This document shows positions 35,087-43,072 of a stretch of 64,000 nt of DNA, piece by piece. Origin of the DNA: Methylobacterium sp. 17Sr1-1 (GTDB taxonomy: Bacteria; Pseudomonadota; Alphaproteobacteria; Rhizobiales; Beijerinckiaceae). Under the pieces are notes generated by a model. The model was not told the DNA's origin. It did not search any database and saw only the letters and a list, made by a program, of their open reading frames with translations. The stretch is from assembly GCF_003173775.1 (NCBI RefSeq), contig NZ_CP029552.1:1071001-1135000 (forward strand), in the 5' to 3' direction. Numbering within the stretch: position 1 is the stretch's first letter; each line of letters opens with the position of its first letter. Both the position numbers and the translations under genes were made by a program.

Positions 35087-36085
35087 TCATTTGACTATTA
35101 GATCGACATTAGTTGCGGCAGATTTTGGGGGTATTGCGCTATCAACAACCACGATCTGGTAAGTCGATTTCGCGACGGGATTTGACGGCGTACCAGAAAT
35201 GAGGCCAGTGCTCCCGTCGAGCTCTATACCATCGGGAAGTCGTGGAATAAAAGACCATCGAAGAGGCGAAGTACCTCCTGTAGCTTGGAGTTGAAACGCT
35301 GCATACATCGACCCAGAAGTCGCATCGGGGAGACTTTGCGTGAGAATTATGGGCGCTGCCGTATCGATCACCCCGGTGAGTAACGCAAGCGTTTGTTGCA
35401 AAGCAAAAGTAAGATAAAGCCTCGTTATTAAATAAATTCCTAGAAAAGATAGTGCAGAAAAATACAATACAATTAGCGGCACCATCGCCTCATTGCTTAG
35501 AGCAGCATCTCCCGCCTTGTATTTAGTGCCGAGTGTTCCTATCCATTCGATCACATTCTGTGCCTGAACCAGTGTAGCGCCAATCAGAAGTGTTGTGAAC
35601 CAATCAGAAATCCGTTCTAGATTGGTGTTGGCGGCCAGAGCCGCCTGCGAACCCGCGCCCGGGCTGGCCGAACTTGCCGCCGCCGCGACCGCGACACGTG
35701 TCGAGGGATCCAGCGTTCTTGGTATCCCAAATATAAAACCTAATAATCCGCCTATCCCTGCTGAAGCTATCGCTACCATGCTGTCGGTACCGAAGATACT
35801 CCAGAACTTAGCCGTAAATCCCTCTCCGCCGCCTTGGCCGTAACTCCATGAAAGGATTATTACAAAGCCAAATATGCCAAAGCCAAGCACCCACGTACCT
35901 ATCCATATAGACGAGCTTCCGATCCCATCGCCGCTCGACCCACCACTTGATCCTGATCTTAAATTGGATTTAGTTAATGCTGATGATACAAAGTGGCTTG
36001 ATCGAAATTTGGTAATAATTATAATAGTGAATACTAATAACAGCGCAGCAAATGCAAGTGCCCAGTTAAATGCCGGAGTTGCCAT
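35087..36085 (-). CDS. Four-helix membrane protein with C-terminal Ig-like (He_PIG) domain
   Basis: 332 residues from ATG 36085, chosen for AAGGAGC seven to ten bases upstream; an open extension to 36169 lacks one. Hydrophobic helices lie at about 8-25 (LAFAALLLVFTIIII), 65-82 (WVLGFGIFGFVIILSW), 108-126 (VAIASAGIGGLLGFIFGIP) and 205-228 (LIVLYFSALSFLGIYLI). An Ala/Ser loop lies between them. Residues from about 250 are a putative Ig domain (LPDGIELDGSTGLISGTPS, then YQIVVVDSA), as found in surface and cadherin-like proteins. AT-rich. Family unknown; probably an inner-membrane protein with a domain facing the periplasm. Confidence 0.7.
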   Translation of the reverse strand: MATPAFNWALAFAALLLVFTIIIITKFRSSHFVSSALTKSNLRSGSSGGSSGDGIGSSSIWIGTWVLGFGIFGFVIILSWSYGQGGGEGFTAKFWSIFGTDSMVAIASAGIGGLLGFIFGIPRTLDPSTRVAVAAAASSASPGAGSQAALAANTNLERISDWFTTLLIGATLVQAQNVIEWIGTLGTKYKAGDAALSNEAMVPLIVLYFSALSFLGIYLITRLYLTFALQQTLALLTGVIDTAAPIILTQSLPDATSGSMYAAFQLQATGGTSPLRWSFIPRLPDGIELDGSTGLISGTPSNPVAKSTYQIVVVDSAIPPKSAATNVDLIVK

Positions 36086-36681
36086 CTCTAGTTGCTCCTT
36101 CGCGAACAAAAATTGCTTTCTCTGACTGGGTAGAGCAGAGAATGTAGCTGCTTCGATAGGAAGCATCAATATGTAGCGCCGCGAAAAATGGTTGGTGTGC
36201 CGTGAGGCTTATTCCTGTTTTTTTGGGATGCGCTTAAACGCGACAGATATTTCCGGCGTCACTGTCGGCATTTGACGGTGAAAGATCTATATCATAGAAG
36301 ATAATATGAGCATGTCTGAGGTATCGTAGATCGCGCCGGCCACGCGGCTTAAGATTGGCTGGCGTGAAGGCCGGGCGTGACCTTGCCTAACGAGCCGCTT
36401 TACCTCGTCCGGATTAGCATTGTTTATTGATAAAGCTATGGCAGCTACACCGAAGGATTAAGATCGGAAGATGATTGGGCAAGACTTCTGGGGAAAATCG
36501 GCTTCATGAGAATAAAAGACCATTGGAACGCTCAGCAGACCCTCCTTGCATCGGCGGATCGGTCCTGAAATCGGTCGAACGAGGTGGGCTGTGCTTACGA
36601 CGCAACAGTAACCAACCTATTCGAACAAGCTGCGGTTGCCCATTGCAAGTGGCGCGCTGAGCGTGCTCAATTCGTATTGAA
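36086..36681. other. 596-bp stretch without a supported gene
   Basis: Short frames only. It probably contains promoters for the minus-strand membrane protein and the plus-strand lipoprotein/hydrolase pair. Confidence 0.45.
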
Positions 36682-37860
36682 ATGGATACCACTCGAGATG
36701 CTTGCGCTATGTCGAGAACGCTTCCTGATGTGGTCGAACTAGATCCGCGGCGCTTGGTGCTACTAACACTTTTTGCTATCCTATTAGCGGCTTGTACACC
36801 CTCGTTGCGAGGGGGGCCTGAGCGGATTTATCCTATTGAAGCTGAGGGTGAGTTCGTCAAGGCTGCGTCCGGGCCAGAGAGCTATTTGGCCTATGCAACT
36901 GCGGGTGGGGTTAGAAAGCGCGAACTCCGGGACGCCATCGTACACAGCAAAATGTACGGAATAGATCTTAAATATTCAGAATATGAAGCGCAACTTACCC
37001 GAGAGCGACAGGAAATTCCATTCCTCACGACGGTCGCTACTCTCGGACTGACGACCTCCGCAGCGACAGTAGCATCGACAGAACTCAAGACGATTCTCGC
37101 GACGGCGGCAGCTGGGCTGACTGGTGTTAGGGAAGCATATGATAGAGATATCCTGCTTGATAGGACGATAGCCCTTTTGGAGCAGCAGATGCGCACACAA
37201 CGCAAGCTCTTGAGGGCCCGGATCATCGAGCGATTGGCGTTAGGTATAGACGTATACCCGCTTGAACTCGCGCTTAGCGATATCGAATCCTACTACCGCG
37301 CTGGCACCCTAACCGGAGCACTTGTCGGACTATCAGAGGATTCTGGTGTAAGGCTTCGAAACGCGACCATCGTAGAGGATCAAGCGGTCACGGTACGGTT
37401 TGGAGTGACACCGCTGGGGCCGAGGATTCGCGCCTTCTGGCTCTCAAGCCCTGAGAACCGCGCGGCCGTCGAAAGTTGGCTTGTCCGCAATAGCATTGAT
37501 GCCCCAGTCGGCATCTTCGTTCGGTCGGACGTCTATGCAGCGGCGCAGCGACGAATTGCTGCCGAACTCGGCATTACGAGTGCCACAGCGCCGCCGCGAC
37601 AAATACCGCGAACAACATCGGCTGCTCAGCCCCCGTCAGCAGGGCGCCCCCAACCAGCTCACGAAATAGTACCTTCTGCCACTTCTGTGCATGCATCCCG
37701 GATTCGAGCGTTCATGCACTCGAGCACTAAGAATCTAAACCAGGTCGAGAATTGGTTGTCCTCAAATAACATCGGGATGGCAATCGGGGATTTCCTGCGA
37801 CCGAGCAGGGGCATGTTTGAGGCTCAGTCGAGGATGATCCGGGAGCTCGCCATTCCGTGA
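36682..37860 (+). CDS. Predicted lipoprotein, unknown function
   Basis: 392 residues from ATG 36682, or 383 from ATG 36709, which gives a better-shaped signal: RRLVLLTLFAILLAAC with lipobox LLAAC, Cys at residue 38 or 29. The mature part is largely helical up to about 210 (LTTVATLGLTTSAATVASTE and the charged LLEQQMRTQRKLLRARIIERL). It then contains two copies of a short module: RIRAFWLSSPENRAAVESWL around 250 and RIRAFMHSSTKNLNQVENWL around 345, linked by a Pro/Ala-rich spacer. It ends 20 bases before the murein-hydrolase-like gene, so the two are very likely co-transcribed. Confidence 0.78.
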   Translation: MDTTRDACAMSRTLPDVVELDPRRLVLLTLFAILLAACTPSLRGGPERIYPIEAEGEFVKAASGPESYLAYATAGGVRKRELRDAIVHSKMYGIDLKYSEYEAQLTRERQEIPFLTTVATLGLTTSAATVASTELKTILATAAAGLTGVREAYDRDILLDRTIALLEQQMRTQRKLLRARIIERLALGIDVYPLELALSDIESYYRAGTLTGALVGLSEDSGVRLRNATIVEDQAVTVRFGVTPLGPRIRAFWLSSPENRAAVESWLVRNSIDAPVGIFVRSDVYAAAQRRIAAELGITSATAPPRQIPRTTSAAQPPSAGRPQPAHEIVPSATSVHASRIRAFMHSSTKNLNQVENWLSSNNIGMAIGDFLRPSRGMFEAQSRMIRELAIP

Positions 37861-37880
37861 TCGTACAGGGAGAATAGAAA

Positions 37881-39104
37881 GTGAAGAAATACACGATTAC
37901 CGACGTTACGGAAGAAGAGCTTGAGGATCTTCTCTCCGATTTGCGCCTACAGGGCTACAATCCGGTGACGATAGGACCGAAAGATGAACTTTACACGGTC
38001 GTAGCCGACGCACCGCCCACGGATGGCTCTAAAGGAAGCGGGGACTCGCAGTCGGGCGAAGGAAGTCCGGGCACTGGTAAGGACGAAGCGACCTTCGTTG
38101 CCGCGCGATCGCCGATACCGCTCCAGGTAATCTATCGACGCGCGGATGCGACAGAGATCATTAGAGAAGGTGGCTCCCGCGCCTGGCGCAACAACAATCC
38201 AGGCAACATCGTCAGCGGGTCGTTCGCCATCGAACATGGTGCGATCGGTGCCGACACGAGGTTCGCAATCTTTCCCAGTGAGGAGGTCGGCCTGCTGGCC
38301 GTGATGTCGCTACTACGCGCGCCCTCATATCGGAATCTGAGTCTGACGGAAGCAATCAATCGATATGCACCCCCCAGTGAGAATCACACGGCGCATTACG
38401 TCGACTTCGTCGCCAAGCGCACTGGTATCGACACTAAGACTGTTCTGTCGAGTCTAACCGATGCCGATCTGTCTAACGTAGCGAAATCTATTCAAAAGAT
38501 TGAGGGCTGGACGCCTGGCAAGCAATACTCTGCCGACAAGCCGCGGGCGTCGATTTCCGCCAGAGCGGCAGGGCCAGCGTCCTCGGCCGCCCCTGCTGCA
38601 ACAGATTGGATGCGAGTCGCACTCCGAGAGGAATCGCTACCTCCGATCGAGCGTTCTGAGTGGGCCGATCCAGGAGAGAACCCGCGGATCTTGAATTACA
38701 TCCGAGTGGCCGCACCCTGGTTTGATCCAATGAAGGACGGAGGTGACGAAGTCCACTGGTGCGCCTCTTTCGTCAACTATTGTCTTGAGAGAGCAGGCTA
38801 CAGGGGCACTGGGCACCCCGGAGCCCGATCCTTTTTCTGGAACAAGGACCGCCATTTCATAGAATTGGAGAAGCCGCAATACGGCTGTATCGGAGTGTTC
38901 CGTGATGCGCCATTTGCCGACGCCGCCTGGAAGAACGGAAATGGTCACGTCGGCTTTATTACTCGGTGGACTGATACTGAGGTAGAGCTTCTGGGCGGCA
39001 ATCAATCGAACACGGTCAAAAGAGAGTGGTATGCCAAGACATCGGCAAAGAGTACGACCGTCAAAAGGAAGCTGGTGGCGTACTTGATGCCAGCGATGAA
39101 CTAA
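37881..39104 (+). CDS. Two-domain peptidoglycan hydrolase-like protein (P5-type lysozyme domain plus TIGR02594-type Cys/His domain)
   Basis: 407 residues from GTG 37881 (CAGGGAGAATAGA upstream). After an acidic N-terminus and a Gly/Ser linker, residues about 92-185 (EIIREGGSRAWRNNNPGNIV, FAIFPSEEVGLLAVMSLL, EAINRYAPPSENHTAHYVDF) match the P5-like structural/lytic domain first seen in phage PRD1. After an Ala-rich hinge, residues about 240-405 form an NlpC/P60-like TIGR02594 domain with HWCASFVNYCLE (Cys294) and GNGHVGFI (His356). It should cut glycan or peptide bonds of murein. There is no signal peptide, so it needs another export route. It lies in one operon with the lipoprotein gene at 36682. 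Confidence 0.82.
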   Translation: MKKYTITDVTEEELEDLLSDLRLQGYNPVTIGPKDELYTVVADAPPTDGSKGSGDSQSGEGSPGTGKDEATFVAARSPIPLQVIYRRADATEIIREGGSRAWRNNNPGNIVSGSFAIEHGAIGADTRFAIFPSEEVGLLAVMSLLRAPSYRNLSLTEAINRYAPPSENHTAHYVDFVAKRTGIDTKTVLSSLTDADLSNVAKSIQKIEGWTPGKQYSADKPRASISARAAGPASSAAPAATDWMRVALREESLPPIERSEWADPGENPRILNYIRVAAPWFDPMKDGGDEVHWCASFVNYCLERAGYRGTGHPGARSFFWNKDRHFIELEKPQYGCIGVFRDAPFADAAWKNGNGHVGFITRWTDTEVELLGGNQSNTVKREWYAKTSAKSTTVKRKLVAYLMPAMN

Positions 39105-39319
39105 CCTTCCCTCGAGGTCATCGGCATGGGACTTAACCAACGATCAATCCGTCCGAGGTACTTCTTTGCTATGACAAGCGGTGAAGGCACGTCTCGCGCC
39201 AGGGGTTGGAGTTGTCTCAGGCTCATATAGCACCCGCCCGGGTGATTTGCTTTCAGCGTATCAGTGCGTTCGGCATCGTGGGCGTGGAGCATGAGAAGGA
39301 CAGCCCAGCTGCTGCAAGG
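39105..39319. other. Non-coding stretch before the right attachment site
   Basis: No supported gene; leads into the TAGCGCA motifs. Confidence 0.45.
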
Positions 39320-39337
39320 TAGCGCAGTGCTAGCGCA
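39320..39337 (+). repeat. TAGCGCA-N4-TAGCGCA motif left of right att site
   Basis: TAGCGCAGTGCTAGCGCA, 48 bp before the tRNA-derived repeat, exactly the same distance as the motif at 7146-7163 from its repeat. Confidence 0.6.
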
Positions 39338-39385
39338 GCTCACCGGCGCAGCTTGTTTCATCAATGACTTAGACACACTCGCGTC

Positions 39386-39433
39386 CAGATCATAATCCTT
39401 GTGTCGGGGGTTCAAATCCCTCCTCCGCTACCA
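39386..39433 (+). other. Attachment site (attR-like): 3' half of a CAU tRNA gene
   Basis: Identical over 48 bp to 7211-7258 and in the same orientation; again only the anticodon loop to CCA part of the tRNA. Together the pair delimits 32.2 kb. With no intact tRNA at either end, at least one more site must exist outside the window, suggesting tandem or successive insertions at one tRNA gene. Confidence 0.85.
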
Positions 39434-39443
39434 AAGTTTTTCA

Positions 39444-39472
39444 ACCCCGCTAAGCAGTTAGCGGGGTTTTTC
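39444..39472 (+). terminator. Terminator after right tRNA remnant
   Basis: ACCCCGCTAA pairs with TTAGCGGGGT around GCAG and is followed by TTTTC, an intrinsic terminator directly behind the tRNA remnant. Confidence 0.85.
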
Positions 39473-39508
39473 ATTGCCTTGCCCTTGCGCCAGAACGGCA
39501 ATATTTCC

Positions 39509-39526
39509 TAGCGCAGTGCTAGCGCA
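39509..39526 (+). repeat. TAGCGCA-N4-TAGCGCA motif right of right att site
   Basis: The same 18 bases as 39320-39337, on the other side of the tRNA remnant. A degenerate further copy (TAGCGCACTCCTAGC) lies at 39582-39596. Confidence 0.55.
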
Positions 39527-39615
39527 GCCCAAAAAATTGCCCTGCGCCCGTAACGGTTTGCTGGGGGGTCAGAAAGCACTCTAGCGCACTCCTAGCTGTC
39601 AAACGGCATCGGAAC

Positions 39616-41306
39616 GGGGTTCATCCGCACTTTCGGTGCTGGTGGAGGGGATCGGGCGTTGATGCGCATGGCAGCCGTAGGGCAGCACGATGCCGATCTC
39701 GAACCCGTCGATGCCGTCGGTCCCGGACGGCCTTCACGTCGATGATCTGACGCTGAACACAGCCGGGTTGCTGATCACCGCCCACACCACCGCTCACCAG
39801 GCGACCTGTCCGAGCTGCGGCCGATCCTCGACTCGCGTTCACAGCACGTACTGGCGAACCCTCAAGGACCTGCCGTGGCAAGATCGGACTGTGACGTGGC
39901 ACCTGCGCGTGCGCCGCTTCCGCTGCGGCCACTGCCCGGGGCGGATCTTCGCCGAACCAGCAGTGGGGATGGGTTCACGCAAAGCGCGTCGAAGCGAACG
40001 ATTGGCTGAGGCGCAGACCGATATCGGCATGGTGCTCGGCGGCGAGCCCGGTGCTCGTTTGTCGCGACGACTGGCGATGCCGGTCAGCGGCGACACGGTT
40101 CTGCGCCTGGTCCGTCGACGCGGCATCGCCTCCTCGCCGGCGCCGCGCGTGGTCGGCATCGATGATTGGGCGTGGCGGCGCGGTCAGTCCTACGGCACCA
40201 TCGTCTGCGACCTGGAACGGCGGCGCGTCATCGACCTGCTGCCTGGTCGCTCTGCGGCACCGGTGCGGGACTGGCTTGCCGCCCATCCGAGCGTCGCCGT
40301 CGTCAGCCGTGACCGCGCCGGACCCTACGCCGAGGCTGCGCGCACAGGCGCCCCGGCGGCGATGCAGGTTGCAGATCGCTGGCACCTGCTCGTCAATGCC
40401 TCCGAGGCACTGCGCAGCATCGTCGAGCGTCACCAGTCCGAGATCAGAGCCGTGGCGATCCACTCCAGGCCCGAGCCTTCTCTCCCTCCTGATCCAGCAA
40501 AGACCGAGCCCGCCCCGGAGACGAGCAGCCGGCGACGTGATCGCTGTGAGGCAGCCTTACGGCTCCATGGCGAAGGTCAACCGACCAAGGAGATCGCCCG
40601 CCGTCTCGGAGCATCTCGTAACGCCGTGCGTCGCTGGATCCGGGCTGGCCAGTTCGTGCCCTACCGTCGTGCCCCAGGTCCGAGCCAGCTCGACCGTTAC
40701 ATCTCCGTCGTCGAGGCGCGCTGGCAGGAGGGTCAGCGCAGCGCCACCTGTCTCCATCGCGAGTTGTGCGCGCAGGGCTTCACGGGCGGCTACGACATCG
40801 TCCGGCGCTGGGTCGCACGGCAGCAGTCGGAGGCCCCGGCTCGACCGCCCTCAGCCCGGATCCCCTCGACACGCCGCATCACCCGGTGGCTGACGGGCGA
40901 TCCAGCCGTGCTATCGCCCGTGGATCGGGCCTTCACCCAGGCACTCTGCAATGCGGCTCCGCGCTTGAAGCGGGCGGCCGAGGATGTACGCGCCTTTGCC
41001 GATCTCCTGCACCAGGACGATCCGGCCGGACTGACACCTTGGCTGGAGGCTGCTGCCAGCGAACTCGGTGGCTTCGTCACCGGGCTTCGGCAGGATGAAA
41101 ATGCCGTGCGCGCGGCGATCGCCGAGCCCTGGAGCAACGGCCACGTTGAAGGGCAGGTCAACCGCCTCAAGCTGATCAAGCGCAGCATGTATGGTCGAGC
41201 CAAGTTCGACCTGCTCCGCCAGCGAGTGCTGCATGCCGCCTAACCCGGGTCCCCCAGAGCTTGGCTGGACAAGCACCCGTAAGCACCGAAAGTGCGGATG
41301 AACCCC
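39616..41306 (+). mobile_element. ISL3-family insertion sequence, intact
   Basis: Perfect 25-bp terminal inverted repeats, beginning GGGGTTCATCCGCACTTTCG at 39616-39640 and mirrored at 41282-41306. They enclose one complete transposase gene. A target-site duplication is not evident by eye. It is inserted about 180 bp outside the island's right attachment site. Confidence 0.93.
39690..41243 (+). CDS. ISL3 family transposase
   Basis: 517 residues. N-terminal zinc finger (CPSCGRSSTRVHS, CGHCPGRIFAE). The DDE domain carries VVGIDDWAWRRGQSYGTIVC, VVSRDRAGPYAEAART and DRWHLLVNASEAL, an internal helix-turn-helix (PTKEIARRLGASRNAVRRWI) and the terminal Glu region WSNGHVEGQVNRLKLIKRSM then YGRAKFDLLRQRVL. 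Full length for ISL3 and uninterrupted. It catalyses movement of its own element and might act on other ISL3 ends, but the remnant at 29370-30131 has no ends left. Confidence 0.95.
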   Translation: MPISNPSMPSVPDGLHVDDLTLNTAGLLITAHTTAHQATCPSCGRSSTRVHSTYWRTLKDLPWQDRTVTWHLRVRRFRCGHCPGRIFAEPAVGMGSRKARRSERLAEAQTDIGMVLGGEPGARLSRRLAMPVSGDTVLRLVRRRGIASSPAPRVVGIDDWAWRRGQSYGTIVCDLERRRVIDLLPGRSAAPVRDWLAAHPSVAVVSRDRAGPYAEAARTGAPAAMQVADRWHLLVNASEALRSIVERHQSEIRAVAIHSRPEPSLPPDPAKTEPAPETSSRRRDRCEAALRLHGEGQPTKEIARRLGASRNAVRRWIRAGQFVPYRRAPGPSQLDRYISVVEARWQEGQRSATCLHRELCAQGFTGGYDIVRRWVARQQSEAPARPPSARIPSTRRITRWLTGDPAVLSPVDRAFTQALCNAAPRLKRAAEDVRAFADLLHQDDPAGLTPWLEAAASELGGFVTGLRQDENAVRAAIAEPWSNGHVEGQVNRLKLIKRSMYGRAKFDLLRQRVLHAA

Positions 41307-41570
41307 GTTTGGACGCCGATCACCCCGGAAACGGGGTCCTTATTCCACGCCTAATCACATGCAGATGCCACCCACACCGTCGTACATCACTCAAGAAGCC
41401 ACTGGGATACCCAGTCGAAACCCTCTCCAGCTATCGGTGCGACCAGCCATTTCCATCTTCTTTAAAATTCGCTGCATGTTGATATTCGAGATGAAAGCCC
41501 GGGACGCAGCCGGAACCAACTCAGGCAGCTTCCGTTGAGCCGGTCCGAGCGGGACGACCCGGAACGAGTC

Positions 41571-41830
41571 ATGGCGGATACTTGTCGCGTCGCCATCCTC
41601 GGCGGGCGATTCGCCGGCTTGGAGGCAGCCCAGGCCCTTACCCTGCTGGGCGTTCTGGGGCGTTGCGCATGTCCACTTCCTGATCGGAGCCCGCAACTGC
41701 ATCGCCGTCGCGTTGAGCCGGATCTGGGACGGCGCAATCTTTGGGCGCCGGTCGCGGCTGATCACCCAGCCCGCCGACGCGCGGCCCACTGCGGCCAGCC
41801 CGGCCGGTGAAGCCGGGGTCTCGCCGCAAG
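41571..41830 (+). pseudogene. Type II NADH dehydrogenase (NDH-2), internally deleted
   Basis: The start, MADTCRVAILGGRFAGLEAAQAL split over 41571-41640, is the FAD-binding Rossmann entry (GGxFAG) of NDH-2. After about 28 residues it jumps to the family's C-terminal membrane-associated segment, HVHFLIGARNCIAVALSRIW then GAIFGRRSRLITQ, in another frame. Some 350 residues, including the second Rossmann fold, are deleted. Non-functional. Confidence 0.75.
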
Positions 41831-42111
41831 AGGGATGGGTTCGGGGTAAGCGGAACGCGCCACGCCGGCTGCTGTGCATGGCCGGGGCCGGGGCTGCGAA
41901 CCAAGGCATTTCTCAGGCGTTTGCGGTGGATCCTCCAGCATACTGTGTTGGAGTATTCGGCCGAATCGGAGCAGGGAGGTCGTCCAGACGTGATGTGCCA
42001 GCGCGGGCCGCAGGCCGGAGATATCAACGTCAGGCGCGATCGGTGGGCCGGCTCGGACGGTCGGCCCTGCGCAGGGTGCGGCATCCGTCCCGCCGGAAAG
42101 GCGGATTGCCG

Positions 42112-43071
42112 ATGACGGTGCCGAACCCCTTCCTGGTTCCGGGAAACGAGGTGGCGCTCCTCGCCCTCGTCGAAGCCGTGCGCGCGACCGGATACGCCTT
42201 CACCACGGTGACGCCCGCCACGCACGAGACGGTGAACCGCCGATCCGGCAACGCCGAGGCACGCGATCTCCGCGACGTCCTTGGCTGGAGCCGGCCGTTC
42301 CAGCCGGATCTGCTGCCACGAGAGATCTTCGGCTTGATGCGGGAATCCGGCGCAGCCGTGCCCGACGGCGCGCTGTGGCGTCCGACGGTCCGCCTGTCGA
42401 GCCTCGACGGCGAGCTGTTCCTGCACTCGGCCTTCCCGCCCCTCGCCGCCGACGCGGTGTTCTTCGGGCCCGATACCGTCCGGTTCGTCCGGGCGGTATC
42501 AGGGCATCTGGGGCAGCGCCCTGCGCCTCCGCGCCGTGTCGTGGATATCGGCTGCGGTTCGGGTGCCGCCGGCATCGTGGTGGCCAAACGGGCGCCCGCG
42601 GCCGAGGTCATTCTCGTCGACATCAACGAGGCCGCCCTGCGCGCGGCCGCCCTCAACGCCCGCGCGGCCGGCGTCGCCTCGGTCACGCCGCGAGCCAGCG
42701 ACCTGCTCTCGGGCGTCGCGGGCGACTTTGACCTGATCGTCTCGAACCCTCCCTTCATGGTCGACCCGGCCGGGCGCGCCTACCGGGACGGCGGCGGCGA
42801 GAACGGGTCTGGCCTGCCCCTCGCGGTGGTCGCGGCGGCGACGCGCCGGCTCGCGCCCGGCGGCACGCTGGTCCTGTTCAGCGGAACCGTCATCGTCGCG
42901 GGCCGGGATGCCTTCCGCGAGTCGGCTGAACACCTGTGCGCCGAGGCCGGGCTGTCCTGCGCCTACGACGAGGTCGATCCCGACGTCTACGGCGAGGAAC
43001 TCGCGGGACCGGCCTACGGGGCGGCGGACCGGATCGCCCTCGCGGTGCTGACGGCGATGCGGCCGACCTGA
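42112..43071 (+). CDS. Class I SAM-dependent methyltransferase (HemK/RsmC-like NPPF type)
   Basis: 319 residues from ATG 42112; the open frame extends further upstream but that part encodes NDH-2 debris. The N-terminal about 130 residues form a substrate domain. The SAM-binding motif I is VVDIGCGSGAAGIVVAKRAP (about 144-163), with acidic motif II VILVDINEAAL and motif IV DLIVSNPPFMVDPAG. The NPPF signature marks methyl transfer to a planar nitrogen (Gln side chains, or exocyclic amines of bases). One base separates its stop from the egtD start, and the following genes are co-directional, so it belongs to that operon and may modify a small molecule rather than a protein (inference). Confidence 0.85.
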   Translation: MTVPNPFLVPGNEVALLALVEAVRATGYAFTTVTPATHETVNRRSGNAEARDLRDVLGWSRPFQPDLLPREIFGLMRESGAAVPDGALWRPTVRLSSLDGELFLHSAFPPLAADAVFFGPDTVRFVRAVSGHLGQRPAPPRRVVDIGCGSGAAGIVVAKRAPAAEVILVDINEAALRAAALNARAAGVASVTPRASDLLSGVAGDFDLIVSNPPFMVDPAGRAYRDGGGENGSGLPLAVVAAATRRLAPGGTLVLFSGTVIVAGRDAFRESAEHLCAEAGLSCAYDEVDPDVYGEELAGPAYGAADRIALAVLTAMRPT

Positions 43072-43072
43072 G

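Noticed and set aside
36475..36660. 61-codon plus-strand frame upstream of the lipoprotein
   Set aside because: No ribosome-binding site, no recognisable sequence; likely chance.
35087..39104. Type VI secretion island
   Set aside because: The murein hydrolase could be an effector, but no VgrG, PAAR, Hcp or Tss genes are in the window.
39616..41306. Target-site duplication of the ISL3 element
   Set aside because: The 8-10 bases flanking the two perfect inverted repeats do not match, so no duplication can be claimed.
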